Of a stretch of DNA of 28,706 nt, positions 1 through 7,004 are shown in pieces. The notes beneath the pieces were generated by a model, which worked only from the letters and a program-made list of their open reading frames with translations, was not told the DNA's origin and did no database searches. The stretch is from CAYWBI01 sp964456445 (GTDB lineage Bacteria > Calditrichota > Calditrichia > Calditrichales > J004), in contig CAYWBI010000028.1 of the NCBI GenBank assembly GCA_964456445.1, forward strand, positions 1-28,706, in the 5' to 3' direction. Within the stretch, counting starts at the first letter, position 1. Each line of letters opens with the position of its first letter. The position numbers and the translations under genes were made by a program.

Positions 1-103
1 TCTCCTTTTATAACTTTGGCGACTCCGTTCAGAATGCCACTTTAAAGTAATTCGACATCGGCTCCAAAATCGCAATTTTATAATTTACCGAAAAGGGCCC
101 GCC

Positions 104-213
104 TTTGATTAAAATAAATTGCCTTGCTTTAATCAAAAATGATAAAGCGGCAACACCCTTCTTGAATAGATAAATTTACACGCAATTATTCACATTACAA
201 ATCTTTAATCAAA
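104..213. repeat. Three copies of a 10-bp AT-rich motif downstream of dapF
   Basis: The 10-mer TTTAATCAAA occurs at 128-137 and 204-213, and its exact reverse complement TTTGATTAAA occurs at 104-113. The first two copies in position (104-113 and 128-137) form a perfect 10-bp inverted repeat with a 14-nt spacer. The region lies beyond the dapF stop and holds no ORF I would call. It could be an operator for a gene outside the window, or an AT-rich hairpin. There is no GC stem with a T-tract, so it is not a typical terminator. Confidence 0.45.
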
Positions 214-243
214 TTGATTTATCCATGGATATTAATTGGCGCA

Positions 244-1059
244 TCAAAGCGGTATTTCAACATCCCCTTTGCAGACAATCGCCACCGCCCCATTGAGCCA
301 ATATAAATCCTTTTCTTTTTTAAAACCCAATTTGCCACCCAAGGCAGAAAAACCAACACCCGCCGGCAGATCGAGTCCTATTTGACCAAGTGCCAGCCCG
401 CAGGCCGCAATACCCGTTCCGCAGGACAACGTTTCCGCCTCGACCCCACGCTCATAGGTTCGCAGCGACCAACTTGTATTTTCCTGCCATAAAAAATTTA
501 TGTTACATCCCTGGGGGGTAAAACGCGGGTGATAACGCAGCCGGGGCCCTAATTCTAAAAGATCCTTATCGGCCGGCGCCTGAGCCAAAATCAGGACCAG
601 ATGAGGCACGCCTGTATTTACCTTATAGATATGCCGAACATCAATCTCCAGGCCAAGAGAGGCTGAATCGATGGAAACTGGCACACCTGTAATGTTTAGG
701 GTAACCCGGACCTCATTCCCGGACAATTTTTGGGCCAGATGCCAGCCATCATCTGCTAAAAATCTTATATCCCCACTTTTAGGGATATATCCAAAACGTT
801 GCGCCATTAAAACCCCTGCGCGCCCGCCGTTTCCACACATTGCCCCACGGGAACCATCGGCATTGTAATATACAAAACGGTAGGGGCCCCCCTGGCCCAA
901 GGAAAGTATGATAAGTCCATCAGACCCAATTCCAAAATGTCTGTCACACAAAAACTGAATCTGTTTGGCGCTCAGATGAGCACCATTTAAATCCCGGCCA
1001 TCAAGAACAATAAAATCATTTCCGGTAGCCTGAACTTTATAAAAAGATAAGGGGAGCAT
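244..1059 (-). CDS. dapF: Diaminopimelate epimerase
   Basis: DapF interconverts LL- and meso-diaminopimelate, the last step before meso-DAP enters lysine and peptidoglycan synthesis in the cytoplasm. The protein has 271 residues, the usual length. It begins with the family pattern F-K/Q-x-x-GNDF near residue 14. The two catalytic cysteines are visible: C75 in AMCGNGGR and C213 in LSCGTG, the second preceded by YERGVEAET. The substrate-binding VNTGVPH segment (147-153) is also kept. The ATG start places the first strand as in homologues. The gene lies 22 nt after the stop of the Ig-like lipoprotein gene and is probably co-transcribed with it. I see no strong Shine-Dalgarno sequence. Identification is secure. 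Confidence 0.97.
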   Translation of the reverse strand: MLPLSFYKVQATGNDFIVLDGRDLNGAHLSAKQIQFLCDRHFGIGSDGLIILSLGQGGPYRFVYYNADGSRGAMCGNGGRAGVLMAQRFGYIPKSGDIRFLADDGWHLAQKLSGNEVRVTLNITGVPVSIDSASLGLEIDVRHIYKVNTGVPHLVLILAQAPADKDLLELGPRLRYHPRFTPQGCNINFLWQENTSWSLRTYERGVEAETLSCGTGIAACGLALGQIGLDLPAGVGFSALGGKLGFKKEKDLYWLNGAVAIVCKGDVEIPL

Positions 1060-1081
1060 GGCAAGTTAAAAATTATTAGAC

Positions 1082-2749
1082 TTATTTTGATCGCGAAAAA
1101 TCGACCCGCACGTCGGTTGTTTCCCATCGTTTTCTGATTTTTACCGTATCGGGGGCAAATACAAATGGTTCAGAAAATTCAAACGGAAACAAATTACCCA
1201 TAGAATATACCTGGTTGCTGTCAACATCTGCAAAGGCTGACAGGCGATATGATCCATCGGGCAAATAGGGAAAGCTAAAAGACATGTCTTGTGAAGCTTT
1301 AACCTGTTGCTTATAAGCCCCTTGCAGCGCATGGACCGTAAGCAGCAACGGACCGTGGATTGATGTATCCGCCCAAATCGTCCCACTCATACTGCCATAC
1401 TCGTCGCTACTCTTTGTTTTAAACGCGCCTCGCAGCAGCGAATCGGGAAACAATTGACCAAAAACATCTTCCAGACCACTAAGTTTTAAACTAAAAGTGT
1501 ACCAGGCATCAAATCCCAGACGGCGCCGGGGCAAAAATCCGAAAGCGGTTTCGCTCTCGCGTGAAATCCGACCGGAAACGGTATCGCCTTTTTCTGATTT
1601 TAAGATAAGCCTGTTATTCAAAGCGTCCGTTTTTAATGGTGTGGAAAAATAAAATTTTAGCCGCGTCCATGGTGTATTATTCATAGAACTATCGGCTGGA
1701 AGAGTTTTTAGTAATTTCAAACTATCCGGTGATGTTCTGCCACGGGCCCGGATAAATTGCGTCGTTGCCGGCCCATAATTACCACTGCTATCGGTCAATG
1801 CCGTTGCATTAAGACGATACACACGGGAGCTATCCAGCGGCTCGGTAAAAATATCCAGTATATTATTATCTTTGGGGTCTTTCGCCAGTAAAACAATTTT
1901 TTTCCGTTGCTTTGATATACTATCGCTAACACTAATATCCATATCAGGGGCAAGAAAGACTTCTTCGGATAAATATGCCTTTATTTTTATATCCGAGACA
2001 ACCTGCAAACGGGTTATCCGCGGCGCAGTCGTATCAATATGGGTCAAACGGAAATTGAGGCCGTCATAGGAAGGGGTTAGGGAATCGATTGACACATCAT
2101 GCGCAGGTACGCCTACGGATTCGAATGCGGCATCGATTTTATGATTGTTGTTCTGATCATCAACGGCAAAAAAACGATATACGCCAAAGCGCATAAAGTT
2201 GATCCGGAAAGAGCCATTTGCGCCGCTTTGTGAGATATACCGTGCGGTTGTATCCAGTAGAACGGTACCCTTCCCGCTTACAGGATATGCAAAGACAGCG
2301 ATACTTTTGTTTTTATTTAGATCAAACACCTTGCCGGAAACAGAACCTGTATCAATTTTGGGTCCGGTTGAAAAGGCCAATTGAAAACTGGCGGCCATTT
2401 TATTGCCACGCAGATCACTTAAATCCCGTCCCAGGGTAATTACATAAGTTTGGTTGGAAAGCAGTTTTTCATCGGGGGAAAGAACAAGTTCATCTGCCGA
2501 TGACCAGCTCATCTTAATTTTAAGCGGCGGCGAGAGATATATCTTATTAACCGCTGAAGATTCATTCATGTCCTCGGAAAAGCGGATATGGAAATCCTTG
2601 ATCCCATCGACATTTACGGATGAAGCCGCCGGGTTTGTTGCCATAACCCGGGGCGCCGTCGTATCCCGCGGGCCTCCTCCGGGCATACCGCGTGATGCGC
2701 AGCCGATCAGAAGACTGTACAGAATTAGGTAAAGGGTGGTTTTAATCAT
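1082..2749 (-). CDS. Ig-like (Big_5) domain lipoprotein
   Basis: This is a predicted lipoprotein of about 555 residues. The N-terminus from ATG 2749 is a lipoprotein signal ending in LLIGC, followed by a Gly-rich stretch and the GGPRDTTAP motif that typically opens Big_5 Ig-like proteins of Bacteroidota and relatives. A Big_5 domain covers roughly residues 30-130. It is followed by beta-sandwich segments resembling carboxypeptidase regulatory domains, with DxNNNxKID and DVDSNQVYSMG loops that could bind calcium. A GTG at 2761 in the same frame is an alternative start adding four residues; neither has a good Shine-Dalgarno sequence. The function is unknown and the protein is probably anchored in the outer membrane. 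It precedes dapF by 22 nt. A small upstream ORF overlaps its ATG by 8 nt. Confidence 0.85.
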   Translation of the reverse strand: MIKTTLYLILYSLLIGCASRGMPGGGPRDTTAPRVMATNPAASSVNVDGIKDFHIRFSEDMNESSAVNKIYLSPPLKIKMSWSSADELVLSPDEKLLSNQTYVITLGRDLSDLRGNKMAASFQLAFSTGPKIDTGSVSGKVFDLNKNKSIAVFAYPVSGKGTVLLDTTARYISQSGANGSFRINFMRFGVYRFFAVDDQNNNHKIDAAFESVGVPAHDVSIDSLTPSYDGLNFRLTHIDTTAPRITRLQVVSDIKIKAYLSEEVFLAPDMDISVSDSISKQRKKIVLLAKDPKDNNILDIFTEPLDSSRVYRLNATALTDSSGNYGPATTQFIRARGRTSPDSLKLLKTLPADSSMNNTPWTRLKFYFSTPLKTDALNNRLILKSEKGDTVSGRISRESETAFGFLPRRRLGFDAWYTFSLKLSGLEDVFGQLFPDSLLRGAFKTKSSDEYGSMSGTIWADTSIHGPLLLTVHALQGAYKQQVKASQDMSFSFPYLPDGSYRLSAFADVDSNQVYSMGNLFPFEFSEPFVFAPDTVKIRKRWETTDVRVDFSRSK

Positions 2750-2894
2750 AAAAGAGGCCACAGCTCAAAAGAACAAAAATGCCAATTAAGATAAAAAACA
2801 ATTTACTAAAGCTGGAAATCCTGAATGCAACAATTCTCTTTCCAGATATTGAAGCCCGTTTCATACCCAGGACCATTGCAGGAGCCTGGGACAA
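2742..2894 (-). CDS. Possible small membrane protein ORF (unconfirmed)
   Basis: A short open frame here is easy to miss. It stays open from the codon after the rplS stop (2972) to a TAA at 2742-2744. Candidate starts are TTG 2894 (50 residues), ATG 2876 (44 residues) and ATG 2864 (40 residues). The product would be basic at its N-terminus (MKRASISGKR) and end in a hydrophobic helix, KLFFILIGIFVLLSC, then GLFYD. The stop lies in ATGATTAA, so it overlaps the lipoprotein start by 8 nt, like the rsmB junction elsewhere in this window. Against it, the Shine-Dalgarno signal is weak, no family is recognised, and T-rich DNA easily encodes hydrophobic residues. It could be a leader peptide, a remnant or chance. 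Confidence 0.3.
   Translation of the reverse strand: MSQAPAMVLGMKRASISGKRIVAFRISSFSKLFFILIGIFVLLSCGLFYD
2866..2890 (-). other. Hairpin before the small ORF
   Basis: CCCAGG (2866-2871) and CCTGGG (2885-2890) form a 6-bp inverted repeat around a 13-nt loop. It covers the ATG at 2876 and lies just upstream of the ATG at 2864. A second inverted repeat, CTGGAAA/TTTCCAG, lies at 2812-2818 and 2839-2845. Both are in the segment between the rplS terminator and the lipoprotein gene and could structure its leader. No role is known. Confidence 0.35.
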
Positions 2895-2924
2895 AAACCC
2901 ATACGGTACCGTTGTTATAAAGAC

Positions 2925-2958
2925 AAAAAAGGGCCAATCATAAACAACGGCCCTTTTT
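2925..2958 (-). terminator. Intrinsic terminator after rplS
   Basis: On the minus strand AAAAAGGGCC (2958-2949) pairs with GGCCCTTTTT (2935-2926) around a 13-nt loop, and the T-run continues to 2925. It begins about 15 nt after the rplS stop. This marks the end of the ffh-rpsP-khpA-rimM-trmD-rplS transcript. Confidence 0.85.
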
Positions 2959-2972
2959 GAGACTAAAAAATT

Positions 2973-3311
2973 CTATTTTTCCTTGATGCGCGCGGCTTTA
3001 CCACGTCGCTCACGAAGATAATACAATTTTGCACGGCGCACTTTTCCACGACGAAGCACCTTGATGCCTGCAATACGTGGAGAATGAAGCGGAAAAATAC
3101 GCTCGACGCCAACCCCATGCGAGATTTTGCGCACGGTAAAGGTACGGGTAATACCACCGCCATGCATTTTAATACAAACTCCTTCAAATAGCTGAATACG
3201 CTCTTTTTCGCCTTCTACAACGCGAACTTGTACTGCAAGCGTATCGCCGGGCCGGAAATCCGGGTTATCCGTCTTTAGCTGGTCCGCAGTAACCTGATGT
3301 AAAATATCCAT
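2973..3311 (-). CDS. rplS: 50S ribosomal protein L19
   Basis: L19 is a large-subunit protein at the interface with the 30S subunit. The 112-residue protein has the usual length. It shows the family's conserved blocks: FRPGDTLAVQVRVVEG near residues 19-34, IQLFEGVCI, the ITRTFTVRKISHGVGVERIFP stretch around 54-75, and the basic C-terminal GKVRRAKLYYLRER. It is the last gene of the translation operon, 18 nt after trmD, and is followed at once by an intrinsic terminator. The trmD-rplS pairing is widespread in bacteria. Identification is secure. Confidence 0.98.
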   Translation of the reverse strand: MDILHQVTADQLKTDNPDFRPGDTLAVQVRVVEGEKERIQLFEGVCIKMHGGGITRTFTVRKISHGVGVERIFPLHSPRIAGIKVLRRGKVRRAKLYYLRERRGKAARIKEK

Positions 3312-3329
3312 CGTCTCTTATTCCCAATT

Positions 3330-4028
3330 TTATTGTGTTTTTAAGTATTTCTGATATAAATCCGGTCTTTTTTGTTTTGTTCTTTCTATGCGTTTTTTTT
3401 CTTTCCAGGCAATGATTTCTTTGTGGTTGCCCGATAACAATACTGCCGGTACGTTAAGCCCCATACATTCTTCAGGCCGGGTGTAATACGGTGCGTCCAA
3501 CAACTCTTCCGAAAAAGAATCTGTCCAGGCGGACTCAATATCTTTTAAAACACCGGGCAGCAAACGCACAATGGAATCAATTACAACGAGTGCCGCAATT
3601 TCTCCCGCACTAAGAATATAATCGCCTATCGAAAATTCACGCACCGGGTATAAATCATAAATCCGCTCATCTATCCCTTTGTAGTGGCCGCATATAAAAA
3701 CGAGATGAGACTTAAGGCTCAACTCCGTGGCATGTGCTTGCACAAAAGGCACCCCCTGTGGCGTCGGCAACAGAATATCCGCATCCTGCAACGGGGCGTC
3801 CCGATCAATAGCCTGTAAACATTCCACGATCGGTTCCAGCTTTAAAACCATCCCGGGGCCGCCACCATAAGGATAATCATCAATTGTCCGGTGGAGGTCG
3901 TGTGTGAAATCACGCAGGTTATGCACCTGAAACGAAACCGCCCCTTTTTTAACGCCCTTGCCTATCATGCTGGCGTTTAAAGGCACGGAGAGAATATCCG
4001 GGAAACCGGTGATTATATCAATACGCAT
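3330..4028 (-). CDS. trmD: tRNA (guanine-N1)-methyltransferase
   Basis: TrmD methylates G37 of tRNAs that read codons starting with C or with a G36 neighbour, using S-adenosylmethionine, and so prevents frameshifts. The 232-residue protein has the N-terminal RIDIITGFP strand and the YGGGPGM motif (54-60). The trefoil-knot SAM site comprises PTPQG, GHYKGIDER (114-122) and SIGDYILSAGE (133-143). Asp170 in WTDSF sits at the catalytic aspartate position. GHYKG in place of the GRYEG seen in Proteobacteria is common in Bacteroidota and relatives. It lies 9 nt after rimM and 18 nt before rplS. Identification is secure. Confidence 0.97.
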   Translation of the reverse strand: MRIDIITGFPDILSVPLNASMIGKGVKKGAVSFQVHNLRDFTHDLHRTIDDYPYGGGPGMVLKLEPIVECLQAIDRDAPLQDADILLPTPQGVPFVQAHATELSLKSHLVFICGHYKGIDERIYDLYPVREFSIGDYILSAGEIAALVVIDSIVRLLPGVLKDIESAWTDSFSEELLDAPYYTRPEECMGLNVPAVLLSGNHKEIIAWKEKKRIERTKQKRPDLYQKYLKTQ

Positions 4029-4037
4029 ATCAATGAA

Positions 4038-4535
4038 CTAATCCAAAAGACCATCTATTTGATTAACGATAATTTTGGCAGATGGTATATCCACCTGATC
4101 AATAATCTCTTTTACAGCAGGAATCAAAACTTCCGTTCCTCCGGTTCTTTGAACAACAAAGACATCATTGGCAGGGTAACTTTCCACCGATTTTAGGACG
4201 CCAATCTTTTCACCGTTCCGATTAACAACATCCAGACCCGTGAGTTCGTGCAAATAAAAACTATTTTCGTCAAGCTTATGCAGGGCATCTTCCGGTATAA
4301 AAAGTTCTTTATCCCGCAGCCTTCCGGCATCGTTTCGGTTGTTTATCCCGACGAACTTGATAAAGGCAAAACCCGCTTGTACACGCACCGTCTCGATTTC
4401 TGTTTCCGCAGGCCCGGGCAATTCCCAGAAGACCTTTTTTAATGATAAAAAACGGTCCGGGAAAGAAGAAATAATTTTAATTTTCACTTCCCCTTTTAAC
4501 CCCTGGGGTTTTAAAACCCTGCCGATAAGAAACAT
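4038..4535 (-). CDS. rimM: Ribosome maturation factor RimM
   Basis: RimM binds ribosomal protein S19 and helps assemble the head of the 30S subunit. The 165-residue protein starts with the typical IGRVLKPQGLKGEVK segment (residues 4-18). It continues with the RimM beta-barrel, then the linker FYLHELTGLDVV (about 92-103), which leads into the PRC-barrel-like C-terminal half with NDVFVVQ and EVLIPAVKEII. Length and order match the family. It sits between khpA (15 nt) and trmD (9 nt), the usual order. Confidence 0.96.
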   Translation of the reverse strand: MFLIGRVLKPQGLKGEVKIKIISSFPDRFLSLKKVFWELPGPAETEIETVRVQAGFAFIKFVGINNRNDAGRLRDKELFIPEDALHKLDENSFYLHELTGLDVVNRNGEKIGVLKSVESYPANDVFVVQRTGGTEVLIPAVKEIIDQVDIPSAKIIVNQIDGLLD

Positions 4536-4550
4536 AAAACCTACAAAAGA

Positions 4551-4781
4551 TTATTCAAGTATTTCGAGCACGGCCCGTTTGCCGCCTTTTGCCGCGGCCG
4601 CCGCTAAAAGAGTACGAATTGATTTGGCAGTTTGTCCGTGTTTACCGATTACTTTGCCGAGATCACCATCCCCGACACGCAATTCATAAACCGTGACACG
4701 CTCACCTTCTACTTCAGACACGCCTACTTCGTCGGGCTTGTCCACCAGGTGCTTCGCGATGAATTCAACAAATTCCTTCAT
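4551..4781 (-). CDS. khpA: KH-domain RNA-binding protein KhpA (YlqC family)
   Basis: This is a 76-residue single KH-domain protein. The GxxG loop is visible as GKHG (46-49) within LGKVIGKHGQTA, followed by an alanine-rich helix. In Firmicutes, KhpA partners with KhpB (Jag/EloR) and binds RNA, affecting cell elongation. The same role here is inferred from the family only. The position between rpsP and rimM is the classic one. The ATG has a strong Shine-Dalgarno sequence, AGGAGG at 4791-4796, nine nucleotides upstream. Confidence 0.93.
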   Translation of the reverse strand: MKEFVEFIAKHLVDKPDEVGVSEVEGERVTVYELRVGDGDLGKVIGKHGQTAKSIRTLLAAAAAKGGKRAVLEILE

Positions 4782-4838
4782 AACAAAATGCCTCCTAATT
4801 AAGTAAACCTTTTGCGAACAGAATCCTTTTGGAACCAG

Positions 4839-5387
4839 TTATTCGTCAGATGCTTTTTCTTCGGCATTCTCAGCAACATTATCAGCAGTTGTATCATCTG
4901 CCTTTGCCGTCGCTTCTTCTACTTTGGCCTCGGCTTCGGCTTGTTCAGCCTTGGCTTTGGCTTCTGCTTCTTCAGCTTTTTTTGTCTCACTTGCTGTTTT
5001 GGCTTTTGCATTTTCGGTTTCTTTGGCTGCCTGTACTTTTTGGGCTTCGGCGCGTTTCGCTTTTTCGTCCTGGGCATTTTGCCAGTTTTCAAGCTCAGCG
5101 GCTATTTTCGCTTCATCGGCGCCTTGCTTTATAAGCGTCCATTTAAGCCACAAACCTTTTCCACGGAATAAACTTCTGACGGTATCTGTCGGCTGAGCCC
5201 CAACGGACAACCAATAAAGGATACGGTCTTCCTTGTAATTTACAATATGTGGTGTGGCAACCGGGTCATAAGTACCAACCATCTCGATAAACCGTCCATC
5301 TCTTGCGGCACGGCTATCGGTTGCAACTATACGATAGAACGGGTGTTTTTTCTTGCCCATCCGGCGTAATCTTATCTTTACAGCCAA
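4839..5387 (-). CDS. rpsP: 30S ribosomal protein S16 with long charged C-terminal tail
   Basis: The first ~85 residues are a normal S16: AVKIRLRRMGKKKHPFYRIV, then GRFIEMVGTYDP and the DRILYWLSVGAQPTDTVRSL block. S16 stabilises the 30S subunit during assembly. The remaining ~95 residues are low-complexity Ala/Glu/Lys sequence with repeated AEAKA-like units. They should form a long charged helix or coiled coil and end in acidic residues. Tails of this kind occur in S16 of Bacteroidota and relatives. Translation begins at a TTG (5385-5387), supported by GGAGG six nucleotides upstream and by alignment of the first residue. The gene is 14 nt after ffh. Confidence 0.96.
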   Translation of the reverse strand: MAVKIRLRRMGKKKHPFYRIVATDSRAARDGRFIEMVGTYDPVATPHIVNYKEDRILYWLSVGAQPTDTVRSLFRGKGLWLKWTLIKQGADEAKIAAELENWQNAQDEKAKRAEAQKVQAAKETENAKAKTASETKKAEEAEAKAKAEQAEAEAKVEEATAKADDTTADNVAENAEEKASDE

Positions 5388-5393
5388 ACTAAA

Positions 5394-5398
5394 CCTCC
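5394..5398 (-). promoter_or_regulatory. Shine-Dalgarno fixing the TTG start of rpsP
   Basis: GGAGG on the minus strand is six nucleotides before TTG 5385-5387. The next in-frame ATG (Met10) would cut into the conserved S16 N-terminus, so TTG is the start. Confidence 0.75.
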
Positions 5399-5401
5399 AA
5401 T

Positions 5402-6727
5402 TTATGAAAAATTAAGCGGCAAACCACGCATACCGCGTTTAGGCTTGCCTTTCATTTGTTTTATCATTTTCCGCATCTGCTCAAATTGCCGCATAAGCTG
5501 ATTTATATCCTGCACACGTGTACCACTGCCCCGCGCAATGCGTTTCCGACGGCTGCTATTAAGGATTTGCGGTTTGTGCCGCTCATCTACCGTCATCGAA
5601 TTGATGATTGCCTCGGTACGGGTAAACGCTTTTGGATCAACTTTAGCGTTTTTAAGCTGATTGCCTACTCCGGGAATCATCCCCAATAAATTTTCCAATG
5701 ATCCCATTTTTTTTATTTGTTGTAACTGATCGTAAAAGTCTTCCAGATTAAAATCATTCCGCCGGAGCTTTTCTTCGAGCCGTGCGGCTTTGTCTTCATC
5801 AAAAGTTTCCTGTGCTTTTTCCACAAAGGAAAGGACATCGCCCATCCCTAAAATACGGGAGGCCATTCGTTCCGGGAAAAACTGCTCTATGGCGCTGAGT
5901 TTTTCACCGGCGCTAAAAAACTTTATCGGTTTACCGGTAACCGCACGCATGGACAAGGCCGCCCCACCACGGGTATCACCGTCCATTTTGGTAAGCACAA
6001 TTCCATCATAATTAAGACGGTTCGTAAATTCGCTCGCGGTATTTACGGCATCCTGGCCCGTCATCCCATCCGCAACAAACAATATTTCATGCGGCCGTAC
6101 GCGATTTTTTACATTTATCAGTTCGCGCATCATTTGCTCATCGACATGCAAACGGCCCGCGGTATCCATTATTACCACATCACACATATTGCGCCTGGCC
6201 TCGGCAACCGCATTAAAACCGATTGTCACCGGATCTCCTATACCCTCGTCATAAACGGGTACATTAATGCTTTTGCCCAACACACGCAACTGTTGGATGG
6301 CGGCGGGACGATAAACATCCAACGCGGCAAGCATGGGTTTTTGGCCTCTTTTTTGAAGAAAACCGGCAAGCTTGGCCGAAAAGGTTGTTTTACCGGAGCC
6401 CTGTAAACCTGTGATCATTATTATCGTTGGGGGAATCCCGGCTGATTTGAGTTGAGTCGTTGAAGTACCAAGCAGATTGACGATCTCATCGTTAACGATT
6501 TTAACGATCATCTGCCCCGGGGTAATGCTCGTCAGTACTTCTTTCCCAATCGCCTTTTCCTGGACGGATTGTATAAAATCTTTTACGACCTTATAATTTA
6601 CATCCGCTTCCAATAGCGCACGACGGATTTCTTTTAATGCATCGGCGATATTTTTTTCGGTTAACTTGCCATATCCGCGAAGTTTCCGAAGGGACGATTC
6701 CAGTTTTCCAGATAATTCTTCCAGCAT
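5402..6727 (-). CDS. ffh: Signal recognition particle protein Ffh (SRP54)
   Basis: Ffh is the GTPase of the signal recognition particle. It binds 4.5S RNA and hydrophobic signal sequences and delivers ribosomes to FtsY at the inner membrane. The protein has 441 residues. The N-domain helices are at 1-85. The G-domain has its P-loop GLQGSGKT at 107-114, DTAGR at 188-192 and TKMDGD at 246-251. The methionine-rich M-domain lies at about 330-435, with the RNA-binding SSRRKRIARGSGT segment. It is the first gene of a six-gene translation operon and has a good promoter just upstream. The start ATG has only a weak Shine-Dalgarno sequence. Confidence 0.98.
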   Translation of the reverse strand: MLEELSGKLESSLRKLRGYGKLTEKNIADALKEIRRALLEADVNYKVVKDFIQSVQEKAIGKEVLTSITPGQMIVKIVNDEIVNLLGTSTTQLKSAGIPPTIIMITGLQGSGKTTFSAKLAGFLQKRGQKPMLAALDVYRPAAIQQLRVLGKSINVPVYDEGIGDPVTIGFNAVAEARRNMCDVVIMDTAGRLHVDEQMMRELINVKNRVRPHEILFVADGMTGQDAVNTASEFTNRLNYDGIVLTKMDGDTRGGAALSMRAVTGKPIKFFSAGEKLSAIEQFFPERMASRILGMGDVLSFVEKAQETFDEDKAARLEEKLRRNDFNLEDFYDQLQQIKKMGSLENLLGMIPGVGNQLKNAKVDPKAFTRTEAIINSMTVDERHKPQILNSSRRKRIARGSGTRVQDINQLMRQFEQMRKMIKQMKGKPKRGMRGLPLNFS

Positions 6728-6760
6728 TTCAGCATTCCATACAATCGATTATGACCGCTA

Positions 6761-6789
6761 AATATACGGCAAGCCGGCAATATTAGCAA
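6761..6789 (-). promoter_or_regulatory. Sigma70-like promoter of the ffh operon
   Basis: On the minus strand TTGCTA (6789-6784) and TATATT (6766-6761) are separated by exactly 17 nt. The predicted start of transcription is near 6754, giving a leader of about 27 nt before ffh. Matches are 4/6 and 5/6 to the TTGACA/TATAAT consensus. Confidence 0.6.
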
Positions 6790-7004
6790 AAAAAAGCCCT
6801 TGCCAAAGAGTATTTATCAAAGCTTGGTAAAGTAAATAAAATACGAATAAATTAAAAATTTATCTTTAGTGCATTTTTAATCACTCCTTCGAGTGGCATA
6901 TATCGTGCTATAAACATGTTTTATCTTAACAATAAGCTTCGGCGGTTGCATCTTCAAGCTCATTCATAACAAGGGAAAATTCTTTCTGCGGATATTGGAT
7001 AGCA

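Noticed and set aside
4812..5196. Three overlapping plus-strand frames of 90-119 codons opposite the S16 gene.
   Set aside because: They are antisense to the Ala/Glu/Lys tail, whose repetitive codons (GCN, GAR, AAR) leave the other strand free of stops.
6728..7004. Protein-like fragment (about 25 codons, ending MNELEDATAEAYC then stop) and a two-codon ATG-CAC-TAA with AAGGAG in front, plus an AT-only 7-bp inverted repeat (6847-6853/6857-6863), in the gap between rsmB and ffh.
   Set aside because: Too short, no family, no clear start for the longer fragment; RsmB already has its normal C-terminus, so a frameshift is unlikely. The AT stem is too weak for a confident terminator.
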